From: Spongospora subterranea f. sp. subterranea
Lineage: Eukaryota; Endomyxa: Phytomyxea; Phytomyxea; Plasmodiophorida
Length of the DNA stretch: 64,000 bases
Assembly: GCA_049724395.1 (NCBI GenBank)
Contig: JAUGWO010000235.1
Coordinates: 1-64,000, forward strand
Reading direction: 5' to 3'
A model generated the notes under the pieces. The model searched no databases, had not been told where the DNA came from, and saw nothing but the letters and a program-made list of their open reading frames with translations. Shown piece by piece: positions 1 through 12,547 of this stretch. The position numbers and the translations under genes were made by a program. Every line of letters starts with the position of its first letter. The first letter of the stretch is position 1.

Positions 1-1750
1 AGAATTGATTTCGCATCCTGATTTTTGTACCATATGCAGGGTTCTTTCCTCGATTGCGTGAAGCCTTGGGCTTGGATGAGAGTGAACAGTGAATGTTGCC
101 ATTCTCTTCCTGCTTGTTTGAGGCCATATAAGGCTTTGTTAAGTAAACAGACTTTGTCTTTGTTGCTCCCCTGCTTAAGAAAGCCTTCAGGTTGCTCGAC
201 ATAGATTGGAGTGAGCAAGGGCGCGTTGAGGTAGGCTGTTGTGAAGTCCTTCTGGTAGAGCTTCCAATCGTTGCTGACCGCGATGCTGACTAGTAGTCGC
301 AGGGATGTGTGGGCTAAAACCGAAGCGTACGTCTCTTGATAGTCAATCCCATATTGTTGTGAGTAGCCTTTAGCAACAAGTCGAGCCTTGTACTTTGCTT
401 GTCCATTTGGTAGCTGTTTCTTGACGAATACCCATCTTGTTTTGATTGGTTTGATGTGAGGTGGTAATTTCACTAAGTTCCAAGTGTTATTTTCCTGATG
501 TGCTTGGAGTTCTGCAATTGCTGCTTGATGCCACTCTTTGGCGTCAGGTTTTTGTTGCGATGCATGATAAGTTTTTGGGGAACTTTCTGATGTGTGGTTT
601 CCCTGTAGATCATGTAGTTCGTCAATAACCGACAGTGGATCGAAATCTTCGTTTGCCACCGATTCTTGTAAAATTGAAGCGTTCATCTCTTGTTCGTTGA
701 AAGTAATGTCTCGTCGGGCGAAGATGAGCTTGCTCTGAATATCTAGTACGATGTAGCCTTTCTGGTATGGCGCGTATCCGAGAAAGATGCATTTTGTCGA
801 AGTTGGCTCTAATGATGTTCTGAGTGATGAATCTCGGTGAGCATATGCGATGCATCCAAATGGGCGTAGGTGGTTGACGTCAGGTTTTCTTCCATGCCAG
901 AGCTCAAACGGGGTTCTCCAGTCTATCCTCCTTGTGGGTAATCTGTTTTGCGTGTAAACAGCGTGATGAACAGCGAACCCCCAGTAGTTGTATGGTAATT
1001 TCGATTCGATGAGTATGCATCTCGCCATCGCCATTATTGTCTGGTTTCTTCGTTCTGCCTGTCCGTTTTGTTCCGGGCTGTATGGTATCGTTCGTAAGTG
1101 TTTGATGTTCTTCTGGAGAAGGTACATGCTTATTTGGCGGTTAACGTACTCAGCACCATTATCAGTTAATAGTGTTGTTACTCGTTGTTTTGTTTCAGCT
1201 TGTGCGTTTGTGATGAACCAGTTGATCGCATCTAATACTTCTTCGGCGCTTTTGGTTTTCAGTAACTTTATCTGAGTCCATGTTGAGTATAGACAGTTAA
1301 AAGAGATGTAGTACCGAAATCCTTCTTTGCTCGGTTCTAGTATTGGGCCTTTGATGTCGGATGATACGATTTCGAATGGTTTCGTCGGGTTAGTTCTGCG
1401 TGCCTTTGGGAATGGCTGTCGGCGCGTCTTCCCTTGGGCGCAACTGTCGCAGAATGTTCGTTCGTTGCTGTTGATTTTAATGCCGTCCGTTGTTGATGTG
1501 GCTGAAGATAAGTGCTGTAGTCGTTCATTTGAGGCGTGTCCGAATCTTCGATGAGCCAGCTCCATGCTGATACTCATGTTTGTTTCGTTGCTGAACCACT
1601 GTGCCAATGAGGATTCGTGAATGTGAACGTTTCCTTCTGTTGCTGTGCCGCTTCATATTATGGTTTTCCGACTTCATCTAGGATTTGGAGTTCGTTGCCT
1701 ATACGAATTGTTAGTCCTTGCTCAGTAAAAGATTTTGTGGCTAAGAGGGT
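1..1750 (-). mobile_element. Ty1/copia retroelement fragment (integrase to RT)
   Basis: Read on the minus strand this stretch encodes copia-type integrase followed by the start of the reverse transcriptase. Recognisable pieces are the integrase DNG and NGQAER region near 1,060-1,180, the GLKQAGREW block near 100-140 and the ARLVAKGYSQQYG block near 350-390. The same sequence occurs in inverted orientation at 9,798-10,938, so it is one arm of a large inverted duplication. The element is cut by the window edge and joins Ty3 sequence near 1,750. It is broken, with several breaks. The close match to the other arm suggests a young duplication. Confidence 0.85.
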
Positions 1751-4700
1751 CTTGGAACTCAAATCATGGAACGTGGAATCCGTAATTCGCGTAGGGAAGG
1801 AGACATTCCAGTTGAAGTTTGTGAAAGAATTGTTGTACGCGAATTCAGCCATGGGTAGAATATCCACCCAGTCGTTTTGACGATAGATAAAACATTCGCA
1901 AGTATGATTCGAGCCACCTGATTTACTCGCTCTGTTTGACCGTCTGATTCAGGATGACGTGACGAGGAGTATTCCGTTGAATTTGTCGTAAGGACTTCCG
2001 TGTTGCTTCCAGAATTGGGCAACGAACTGGGCCCTCTATCAGACACAATATCAGTCGGAAGACCGTGTAACTTGAAAATGTTGGCGAAAACTAGATTAGC
2101 CAGATCACAACTGGTAATGGTTTCATTGCATGGGATGAAATGAGCCATTTTTGTGTATCGGTCAACCACCACCAGTATGCTGTCAAAACCTGCGGATTTA
2201 GGAAGTTTAACAATGAAATCCATAGAAATTGATGACCATGGGTGAGAGGGAATGGGAAGCGGGAGTAATAAACCCGAGGGCTTGCGGCGAGGAACTTTCG
2301 AACGCGCACAGACGTCACAAGATCGAACGAAAGACTTGACCATCGAGCGCATGCCTGGCCACGTAAACTGCCTGGCAATTAACTCATACGTCTTAGTGAT
2401 GCCGAAATGACCAGCTAACGGAGAATCATGGCAAGAGGATAGAATTTGTAATTGCTTTGTTTTGTTCGTCGACGCGCTCAGGTTCCAATGGGCACAGAGT
2501 CATCGCATTGACGAAGCGCGAATTTGGCAATACGGGTTGTTGAAGATTGCGATCGGAACTCTCAGCAAAGTCAGGGCGACGTGACAATGCATCTGGCTTT
2601 TGAGAAAGGGACCCTGGCCGATGGCGAATGACAAAATCAAATTCTGACAGAAATAATGACCATCGCGCTTGGCGACGCATATTCAACAGCTTTGACGTCA
2701 TAAACCACTCGAGATTCTTATGGTCGCTCAATACCAGTATTTGAGAAGTAGCACCATCCAGATAGTGGCGCCAGGTTTGAAAAGAAGTGACAATTGACAA
2801 CAATTCCTTGTCGTAAATCTCATAATTTAACTCAGCAGGAGTGAATTTACGGGAGTAGTAAGCTACAGGATGTAAGCCATCTGAGTGCTGTTGAGACAAT
2901 ATAGCGCCCAGAGCAAAATCAGATGCATCGGCTTCAACTATAATGTCCAACGTGGGATCAAAATGGCGTAGAACTGGCGCCGAGACGAACGCAGACTTCA
3001 AAGATTGAAATGACGTTGCGGTATTGGAACTCCACTCATAAGGAACGTTCTTCTTAGTTAATGAGAATAAAGGATGAGTAATGCGAGAATAATTTTGGAT
3101 AAAAGCGCGGTAGAAATTTGCGAACCCCAAGAACGACTGAAGTTCCTTGACTGACTGAGGAACTGGCCACGACAGGATGGCAGATATACGCTCTGGATCC
3201 ATCAATAACCCGCCAGATGACAAGCGGAACGCCCCCAGAAAATCAATCTCAGTAACGTGAAAATCACATTTACTAAGTTTGGCAAACAGGTTGTGCTTGC
3301 GAAGAATCCGGAGAACCGTTTGAACATGTTGAACATGTTCGTCGATGTTGGGGGAAAATATCAAGATGTCGTCTAAGTACACAACAACGAATCGATCAAT
3401 GCAATCATGTAGAATGTCATTCATAAATCGTTGGAAACAAGCAGGTGCATTGGCTAAACCAAAAGGCATCACCAGGTACTCAAACAGACCGAATTTTGTC
3501 CGAAAGGCTGTCTTCCATTCGTCGCCTTCTCTGATGCGAACGAGGTTATATGCATTTCGAAGGTCAATTTTAGAAAACACTCTTCCGGATTGAACACTGG
3601 ACAAAATAGCGCTGATAAGGGGAAGGGGGTACCGATTCTTGATAGTAATGGAATTGATTCGCCGATAATCAACACATAACCGAAGAGACTTGTCCTTCTT
3701 CTCGACAAACATTACCGGCGAACTGCAAGAAGAAGATGAGGGCCGAATAAATCCTTTACGTAGATTATCGTCAATGTACTCGCGCAGAGCAGCGGTTTCG
3801 GGAATGGACAGCTGATAAATTGGACCGAACGGAGGCAGTGAACCAGGCTCCAGATCGATCGAGCAATCATACGTGCGATGTGGCGGGAGCGAATCTGCTT
3901 GTTTGTCATCGAAAACGTCGGAGAATTGGATGTATGAATCCGACAGCATAGAAGCGGATGAGATGGAAGGTACTGATTCTGAGGTGACGGCTGTTTCGGA
4001 GGTGTTGACGGTCTGTGTCGCGAGTGAATGCACAACACACGGAAATCGAAGGGAGCGGGATATCCAATCGACAGTTGGATTGTGTTTCACCAACCACGAA
4101 TAGCCTAGAAGAATAGGGAATGTTAAGTTGTTGACAATCAGGAAGGAAGTGTTGCAGGAGAACCCATCCACTTGCAGACGGATGGTTTCCGATTCTTTAC
4201 CAATCTCAACCTGATGGCGATTGAAACTAGAGACTGTTATGGGCGTGTGAGTAGGTTGGATAGGTATATTGTGTTTGGTAGCGAATGCGGCGTCCATTAA
4301 ATTTGTGCAAGCCCCGCTATCCAATAACAGATCAGTACTACTGTGAATCGCAACACCGTCTGGAGACAAAATGGAGAACGGAAACGTACAAGCCGACGAA
4401 AACCGAGCGTAAATCGAATTTGAAGCGTTGTATTGGTCTTTCCGTGCTATCGCAGGGCAAAACAATCGAATGAGAGCCTCCACAGTAAGGGCACAACCCG
4501 ATTCGCGCCGTCGACGATTTTTCTCTTCATCTGTAATGGGACCGCGTGGACCGCTTCGTTGCTGTTGAGGGGTGTGGGACTGGGCCGGATGGTGTTGGGT
4601 CGGAAGGGGAGGATGGGATGGGGGGCCGGTTCGAATGGCTTCCATCTTTGAGTTGAACGACGTCGCGGTGGTCACTAGATTGGTCCAAGGACACGAACCT

Positions 4701-4850
4701 TTCCCGTACCTTCCGACAATATGAGCAGTGCGCCCGCCGTTGGAGATCATGTGGCCAGTCCTTGACGGAATTGGCCATTTGACGAATGATAATTGAGTCC
4801 AGTCAACGTCTTGCGACAGTAACCGGAAATCATTGCAGTATTTTCCAAGG
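1750..4850 (-). mobile_element. Ty3/gypsy chromovirus, left copy, 3'-truncated
   Basis: The minus strand carries gag tail, protease, reverse transcriptase, RNase H and the front half of integrase of a Ty3/gypsy element. Landmarks are LLDSGACTNL (protease), VVYLDDILIFS (RT catalytic YLDD), EADASDFALGAIL (RNase H) and SDRGP (integrase core). The largest open stretch is 2,426-4,750. Integrase sequence stops abruptly near 1,750, where copia sequence begins, so the chromodomain end and the LTR are absent. A near-identical inverted copy lies at 5,973-9,795. The element is broken, with a few breaks, and looks recent because the two copies are so similar. Confidence 0.93.
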
Positions 4851-5972
4851 TCAAAATCCCATCCTCAGATCGGTTGTTCAGGGAGAGAGTTCACTCGGAG
4901 AGCACTACGCCGTCAAGCAATAGGGATCGTCAAAAGCAATGGACTCCAATAACAGTGACAGAATGCATTGACGATGTCATCTATTGGTGCCAATGGCTCC
5001 AGGAAGTGCTTAACACCATTTGACCAGATCCCGTGATTTGCCTGTCAAAGCGAACGTCAATTCGTCCAAATGACAAACAGTGTCTGATTTTGCATGAATA
5101 CCCACAGACGGCATTCATGTTGCCTTGTCCACTTGGCCGAGGAACAATGCCAGAAACAATGTGCATATCATGTTGCGTGGTGCTTCATCATTTTCGAAGC
5201 ATGGGATCCTTTCTGGCGAGGAATGCAGAAAGGGACATTGAGGACAATCTGGTGTCATTCGGAAAATGCGAGTATATTAGGAATGATGTCTGCTGAGGAA
5301 CCAGTGGATGCGATCGATTTAGCTGTTGGAATGCTGTCGTTGATTGACGTCTACAGCGGTATTAAAAAGTTCCCGCGATTTGCCAATTGTCTGTAGCAAT
5401 ACGTAACTGAACGGTTATTGTCGCAAGACGTTGACTGGACTTTGCGACGCTGATTCACCAGTTTCGACAAGGACTGCCGCATGATCTCCAAAGGATGCTC
5501 ATACTGTCGGAAGGTACGGGAAACCCGTTCGTGTCCTTGGACCAATTAGTGACCACCGCCACGTCGTTCAACTCAAAGATGGAAGCCATTCGAACCGGCC
5601 CCCGGTCCCCAATTCCTACCCCAACGCTTCCTCAGGGAAAGGATCCCAAGCTGAAAATGCCAGAAGCTTACGCAGGAGATCGAGTCATTTTTCGGCATTG
5701 GGTAGGCCGAGCAACAGTTTCTAACGGCACAGCCGCTGACATGATGAAACGACACTCAACGTATTGCGTTAATCTGCTTGTTGCTTACCGGGCAAGCACG
5801 GGCCTGGCTGACGCCGTTTTATGGATCTCGTGGTCCCATACTGACCGATCTCAATGCATTAATCACGGCATTCACCATTGCCTTTGACGATCCCGACCGG
5901 GCTGGCAAAGCAGCTGATTAATTGCGCCGGCTGAGGATGGGATCTAACCTTGGAAAATACTGCCTTGAATTC
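4850..5972. other. Centre of the inverted duplication: element leader fragments
   Basis: No gene is supported here. The stretch separates the two Ty3 arms and holds shuffled leader and gag-side sequence of the same element. One segment (5,413-5,606) is repeated in direct orientation at 5,973-6,166, and the left arm has a matching inverted version near 4,680-4,870. Short ORFs such as 5,495-5,887 are gag-side pieces without an intact domain. Confidence 0.5.
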
Positions 5973-6166
5973 CGGTTATTGTCGCAAGACGTTGACTGGA
6001 ATTAAGCGACGCTGATTCACCAGTTTCGACAAGGACTGCCGCATGATCTCCAAAGGATGCTCATACTGTCGGAAGGTACGGGAAACCCGTTCGTGTCCTT
6101 GGACCAATTAGTGACCACCGCCACGTCGTTCAACTCAAAGATGGAAGCCATTCGAACCGGCCCCCC
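5413..6166 (+). repeat. Direct repeat pair about 560 bp apart (5,413-5,606 and 5,973-6,166)
   Basis: Both copies begin with cggttattgtcgcaagacgt and run through the same gag-side coding start to the words ggaagccattcgaaccggcc. They are nearly identical over about 190 bp. The pair suggests that the right arm acquired an extra copy of the element's front end, by unequal exchange or by misassembly. Confidence 0.75.
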
Positions 6167-9100
6167 ATCCCAACCTCCCCTTCCGACCCAACACCATCCG
6201 GCCCAGTCCCACACCCCTCAACAGCAACGAAGCGGTCCACGCGGTCCCATTACAGATGAAGAAGAAAAATCGTCGACGGCGCCTCGGGTTGTGCCCTTAC
6301 TGTGGAGGCTCTCATTCGATTGAGCATTGCCCTGCGATAGCACAGGAAAGACCAATACAACGCTTCAAATTCGATTTACGCTCGGTTTTCGTCGGCTTGT
6401 ACGTTTCCGTTCTCCATTTTGTCTCCAGACGGTGTTGCGATTCACAGTAGTACTGATCTGTTATTGGATAGCGGGGCTTGCACAAATTTAATGGACGCCG
6501 CATTCCGCTACCAAACACAATATACCTATCCAACCTATTCACACGCCCATAACAGTCTCTAGTTTCAATCGCCAATCAGGTTGATATTAATAAAGAATCG
6601 GAAACCATCCATCTGCAAGTGGATGGGTTCTCCTGCAACACTTCCTTCCTGATTGTCAACAACTTAACATTCCCTATTCTTCTAGGCTATTCGTGGTTGG
6701 TGAAACACAATCCAACTGTCGATTGGATATCCCGCTCCCTTCGATTTCCGTGTGTTGTGCATTCACTCGCGACACAGACCGTCAACACCTCCGAAACAGC
6801 CGTCACCTCAGAATCAGTACCTTCCATCTCATCCGCTTCTATGCTGTCGGATTCATACATCCAATTCTCCGACGTTTTCGATGACAAACAAGCAGATTCG
6901 CTCCCGCCACATCGCACGTATGATTGCTCGATCGATCTGGAGCCTGGTTCACTGCCTCCGTTCGGTCCAATTTATCAGCTGTCCATTCCCGAAACCGCTG
7001 CTCTGCGCGAGTACATTGACGATAATCTACGTAAAGGATTTATTCGGCCCTCATCTTCTTCTTGCAGTTCGCCGGTAATGTTTGTCGAGAAGAAGGACAA
7101 GTCTCTTCGGTTATGTGTTGATTATCGGCGAATCAATTCCATTACTATCAAGAATCGGTACCCCCTTCCCCTTATCAGCGCTATTTTGTCCAGTGTTCAA
7201 TCCGGAAGAGTGTTTTCTAAAATTGACCTTCGAAATGCATATAACCTCGTTCGCATCAGAGAAGGCGACGAATGGAAGACAGCCTTTCGGACAAAATTCG
7301 GTCTGTTTGAGTACCTGGTGATGCCTTTTGGTTTAGCCAATGCACCTGCTTGTTTCCAACGATTTATGAATGACATTCTACATGATTGCATTGATCGATT
7401 CGTTGTTGTGTACTTAGACGACATCTTGATATTTTCCCCCAACATCGACGAACATGTTCAACATGTTCAAACGGTTCTCCGGATTCTTCGCAAGCACAAC
7501 CTGTTTGCCAAACTTAGTAAATGTGATTTTCACGTTACTGAGATTGATTTTCTGGGGTTCCGCTTGTCATCTGGCGGGTTATTGATGGATCCAGAGCGTA
7601 TATCTGCCATCCTGTCGTGGCCAGTTCCTCAGTCAGTCAAGGAACTTCAGTCGTTCTTGGGGTTCGCAAATTTCTACCGCGCTTTTATCCAAAATTATTC
7701 TCGCATTACTCATCCTTTATTCTCATTAACTAAGAAGAACGTTCCTTATAAGTGGAGTTCCAATACCGCAACGTCATTTCAATCTTTGAAGTCTGCGTTC
7801 GTCTCGGCGCCAGTTCTACGCCATTTTGATCCCACGTTGGACATTATAGTTGAAGCCGATGCATCTGATTTTGCTCTGGGCGCTATATTGTCTCAACAGC
7901 ACTCAGATGGCTTACATCCTGTAGCTTACTACTCCCGTAAATTCACTCCTGCTGAGTTAAATTAGGAGATTTACGACAAGGAATTGTTGTCAATTGTCAC
8001 TTCCTTTCAAACCTGGCGCCACTATCTGGATGGTGCTACTTCTCAAATACTGGTATTGAGCGACCATAAAAATCTCGAGTGGTTTATGACGTCAAAGCTG
8101 TTGAATCGTCGCCAAGCGCGATGGTCATTATTTCTGTCAGAATTTGATTTTGTCATTCGCCATCGGCCAGGGTCCCTTTCTCAAAAGCCAGATGCATTGT
8201 CACGTCGCCCTGACTTTGCTGAGAGTTCCGATCGCAATCTTCAACAACCCGTATTGCCAAATTCGCGCTTCGTCAATGCGATGACTCTGTGCCCATTGGA
8301 ACCTGAGCGCGTCGACGACAAAACAAAGCAATTACAAATTCTATCCTCTTGCCATGATTCTCCGTTAGCTGGTCATTTCGGCATCACTAAGACGTATGAG
8401 TTAATTGCCAGGCAGTTTACGTGGCCAGGCATGCGCTCGATGGTCAAGTCTTTCGTTCGATCTTGTGACGTCTGTGCGCGTTCGAAAGTTCCTCGCCGCA
8501 AGCCCTCGGGTTTATTACTCCCGCTTCCCATTCCCTCTCACCCATGGTCATCAATTTCTATGGATTTCATTGTTAAACTTCCTAAATCCGCAGGTTTTGA
8601 CATACTGGTGGTGGTTGACCGATACACAAAAATGGCTCATTTCATCCCATGCAATGAAACCATTACCAGTTGTGATCTGGCTAATCTAGTTTTCGCCAAC
8701 ATTTTCAAGTTACACGGTCTTCCGACTGATATTGTGTCTGATAGAGGGCCCCAGTTCGTTGCCCAATTCTGGAAGCATCTTCTGAAGTCCTTACATATTC
8801 AACGGAATCTCTCCTCGTCACGTCATCCTGAATCAGACGGTCAAACAGAGCGAGTAAATCAGGTTCTCGAATCATACTTGCGTTGTTTTATTAGCTATCG
8901 TCAAAACGACTGGGTGGATATTCTACCCATGGCTGAATTCGCGTACAACAATTCTTTCCATTCTTCAACTGGAATGTCTCCTTTCTACGCGAATTATGGA
9001 TTCCACGTTCGGCATGATTTGCGAGTTCCAAGTAGTGGATCATGTCCAAACCCTTCCACTGTGGAGTTGATCTCCCACCTTCACGATGTTCATACTCGTC

Positions 9101-9795
9101 TTCAATCGACCTTACGGAAATCTGTGGATAATATGAAGCGTTTTGCCGATAGGAAACGTCGAGCACATCACGAATTTCTCATTGGCGATAAGGTGTGGTT
9201 AATTCGCGATTCGATCCCTTCCAAGAGGCCCTGTGACAAGCTTTCTGAAAAGCGGTTAGGCCCTTTCATTATTGTTCGAATAGTTAACCCTGTTGCCTAT
9301 GAGCTTGATCTTCCGAAAGACTCCAGATTGCACCGCGTTTTTCATTGTTCGCTACTAGAGCCCTATATCGAGAATCAACTGCCTGGTCGCAAACAATGTA
9401 AACCACCACCGTTTACCTTGGACGATAGCCAACAACCTCTTTATGAGGTTGAAGATATAATTGCTTCGCGACTCTTACGTGGTCAACACCAGTATCTGGT
9501 AGACTGGAAGGGTTACGACGTCTCCGATCGTACTTGGGAACCCTCATCATCGCTACTCCTTTCCGCCACACCCGCTTTAAAGGATTGTATTGTTCAATTT
9601 CATCAGACTCATCCTGAGGCACCGCGGCCGAAAGGGGGGATACTGTCACGACCGAACGACGACCGTACTACCGACCGTACTACTGACAACGTATATTATT
9701 AATAAACGATTGAAGCGTACCGTCCGAACTGGGCAAATGCTCAGTTCGGACAACGTCGTTTACTATTAACATCGTTTGTATTAACATTCCTGACA
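5973..9795 (+). mobile_element. Ty3/gypsy chromovirus, right copy, with chromodomain and 3' LTR
   Basis: The plus strand carries zinc-knuckle gag tail, protease, RT (VVYLDDILIFS), RNase H, integrase with an HHCC-type front and SDRGP core, and a C-terminal chromodomain (QYLVDWKGYD, then TWEP) near 9,490-9,545. A purine-rich tract (aaaggggggatac) sits directly before the 3' LTR at 9,644. The main open stretches are 6,619-7,965 and 7,984-9,702. It is broken, with a few breaks, and no 5' LTR is visible. It is the inverted partner of 1,750-4,850 but keeps the 3' end that the left copy lacks. Confidence 0.93.
9644..9795 (+). repeat. 3' LTR of the right Ty3 element, about 152 bp
   Basis: The LTR starts with TGTCACGACC right after the polypurine tract and ends with TGACA, giving TG...CA termini. 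It is unusually short for a Ty3 LTR. It contains a small inverted repeat (cagttcgga near 9,725 and 9,750) and ataaac motifs that could serve in polyadenylation. Copia sequence begins two bases downstream. Confidence 0.7.
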
Positions 9796-9797
9796 CA

Positions 9798-11968
9798 AGG
9801 AGGATAGACTGGAGAACCCTGTTTGAGCTCTGGCATGGAAGAAAACCTGACGTCAACCACCTACGCCCATTTGGATGCATCGCATATGCTCACCGAGATT
9901 CATCACTCAGAACATCATTAGAGCCAACTTCGACAAAATGCATCTTTCTCGGATACGCGCCATACCAGAAAGGCTACATCGTACTAGATATTCAGAGCAA
10001 GCTCATCTTCGCCCGACGAGACATTACTTTCAACGAACAAGAGATGAACGCTTCAATTTTACAAGAATCGGTGGCAAACGAAGATTTCGATCCACTGTCG
10101 GTTATTGACGAACTACATGATCTACAGGGAAACCACACATCAGAAAGTTCCCCAAAAACTTATCATGCATCGCAACAAAAACCTGACGCCAAAGAGTGGC
10201 ATCAAGCAGCAATTGCAGAACTCCAAGCACATTCTCAGGTCCTTATATACCTAAGACTTTTGGATCATGACAGTATCCCGAAAATGTTTAGGAGGAACTT
10301 CCAGTGAGATTATCCTTACCATAGAAACCTCACATCAAACCAATCAAAACAAGACCCCAAAATGGGTATTCGTCAAGAAACAGCTACCAAAAAATGGACA
10401 AGCAAAGTACAAAAAGTGGCATCAAGCACAATTGCAGAACTCCAAGCACATCAGGAAAATAACACTTGGCTACCACTCACATCAAACCAATCAAAACAAG
10501 ATGGGTATTCATCAAGAAACAGCTACCAAATGGACAAGCAAAGTACAAGGCTCGACTTGTTGCTAAAGGCTACTCACAACAATATGGGATTGCCCACTAT
10601 CAAGAGACGTACGCTTCGGTTTTAGCCCACACATCCCTGCGACTACTAGTCAGCATCGCGGTCAGCAACGATTGGAAGCTCTACCAGAAGGACTTCACAA
10701 CAGCCTACCTCAACGCGCCCTTGCTCACTCCAATCTATGTCGAGCAACCTGAAGGCTTTCTTAAGCAGGGGAGCAACAAAGACAAAGTCTGTTTACTTAA
10801 CAAAGCCTTATATGGCCTCAAACAAGCAGGAAGAGAATGGCAACATTCACTGTTCACTCTCATCCAAGCCCAAGGCTTCACGCAATCGAGGAAAGAACCC
10901 TGCATATGGTACAAAAATCAGGATGCGAAATCAATTCTAATCGGCACCTATGTTGATGACCTGATAATAACCGGCGACGATCATTACGCAATTCAACAAT
11001 TGTCATCAAGCCTAGGCAAAACATTCAAAATGAAAGACCTTGGTGAACTACACGAGTTTTTAGGAATCGAGGCTAGAAGAACATCAACCGGAATTACACT
11101 ATGCCAGCAAAAATATACTAAGACGATCGTAACCAAGTTTGGACAAGACCAGTGTAAGCCGACCTACACACCAATGGCGGTGACTTACGACCCCGGACAC
11201 AATCCGGAACCCGAGAGCAATGACCACTCGACCCCGAACAAGTACCCGATAAGAGAGGCGATCGGATGCCTGATGTATCTTGCAAATGCAACCCGCCCGG
11301 ATATAGCGTACGCAGTCAACTGCGTCAGCCGCTATGTTACATCACCATCACCAAATCTGTGGAGAGCAATCCAGAAAATTATCAAGTATTTAAACACTAC
11401 ACAAGAACTCGGGCTTCACTTTACAAAAGGTTCATCAACTATCCAAGGATACGCCGACAGCGATTTTGCCGGTGACAAAAACGACCGCAAATCGACGACT
11501 GGATGGATTTACAAAATAGGCAACAATACTATTTCATGGAAAAGTACAAAGCAGAAAGCGGTAACCTTATCTACCACAGAGGCCGAATATATGGCCGCGT
11601 GTGACGCCACAAAGGAAGCGATCTGGTTGCAAGACCTATTAGCGGAACTACGTATCATCACAAACAAGAGGTCCATCCTCCATCAGGACAACCAGGGAGC
11701 GATTTTTCTTCAAACAAACGACTGCAATAAGTCAAGAACCAAACATGTGGATATCAAGTACCATTTTATCCGGGAAAAGATCAAGGAAGGCCGGATCAAA
11801 GTCGTATACTGCCCAACTGAAACAATGATTGCGGACCTTTTTACAAAACCATTGAGCGAGCAGAAGTTCGAAACCCACCGACACAAGATTTTAAACACCG
11901 AACTAGCTCCAGATTCAATAGCGAAGGTGCGTATTAACCGTAAGGCGATATTTTCATCTTCCGCATGA
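9798..11968 (+). mobile_element. Ty1/copia retroelement fragment (integrase end, RT, RNase H)
   Basis: The long open stretch at 10,466-11,968 carries RT and RNase H of a Ty1/copia polyprotein: ARLVAKGYSQQYG, GLKQAGREW, TYVDDLIITGDD (catalytic YVDD), DSDFAGD, TTEAEYMA and KHVDIKYHFIRE at the RNase H end. Upstream, 9,800-10,230 is the integrase C-terminal region. Between 10,190 and 10,530 there is local duplication and a short inverted piece of another LTR (see 12,110-12,547). The element is broken and lacks its front half. The tgttgagtcattgat string at 11,973 may be the start of a 3' LTR, but no matching LTR is seen. Confidence 0.88.
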
Positions 11969-12069
11969 TTCATGTTGAGTCATTGATAAGCATGACTCAA
12001 CTATGTGTATTAAACACATCATCAATGACAATAAACGTCACTCTTCTATAGTACTCATTAACGTTACCA

Positions 12070-12098
12070 TCGACCACTACCACTACCACTACCACTAT
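12070..12098. repeat. (ACCACT)n microsatellite
   Basis: About four tandem copies of a hexamer read as ccacta, just downstream of the copia fragment. It is short and carries no other signal. Confidence 0.8.
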
Positions 12099-12109
12099 CG
12101 TCTAATAAT

Positions 12110-12547
12110 GTGCCATCATAGTACCTTTTGGGTCAGTTGGTAACTGTGTATCTCGGGCGCAGTTCCTAACAGTATGATGGCTAACAAGGTCGTGAGTTCG
12201 ATTTCCTTAGTGTTCACAGCATTTTGGGGTCACTCGCGGCTTACATGACATGATCTATCGGCATGGGGGTTGCCTTATATACCTTTCGTGGTCAGACTTC
12301 CCCGCCTGACTGGATTGTTTCGTCTTCTTCCTTCTCTCAACTGTCTTATATCGTTTCTATGCGCACCAGTCAGAGGATAATCTAGGAAGTCGCACGGGGG
12401 CTGGAAGGTCATGGGGGTCGCTCCTAAACAGGGGGATACTGTCATGATCCAAAAGTCTTAGGTATATAAGGACCCGAGAATGATGGCCATGTGCCATCAT
12501 AGTACCTTTTGGGTCAGTTGGTAACTGTGTATCTCGGGCGCAGTTGT
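12110..12547. repeat. LTR debris with a duplicated tRNA-like segment
   Basis: A polypurine tract and LTR start (cagggggatactgtcatgat, near 12,430) begin a TATA-bearing piece (gtatataagg) whose first 50 bases recur inverted at about 10,233-10,285. A second word, beginning gtgccatcatagtacctttt, occurs at 12,110 and again at 12,490. The first copy continues with a tRNA-like A box (gggtcagttggtaac) and, about 55 nt on, a B box (gagttcgatttcc). That arrangement is what a tRNA-derived SINE or a pol III-primed fragment would show. No complete element can be delimited. Confidence 0.5.

Noticed and set aside
3873-4103. Short ORFs duplicated exactly on opposite strands (also at 6,687-6,917)
   Set aside because: They are shadow frames inside the two inverted Ty3 pol copies.
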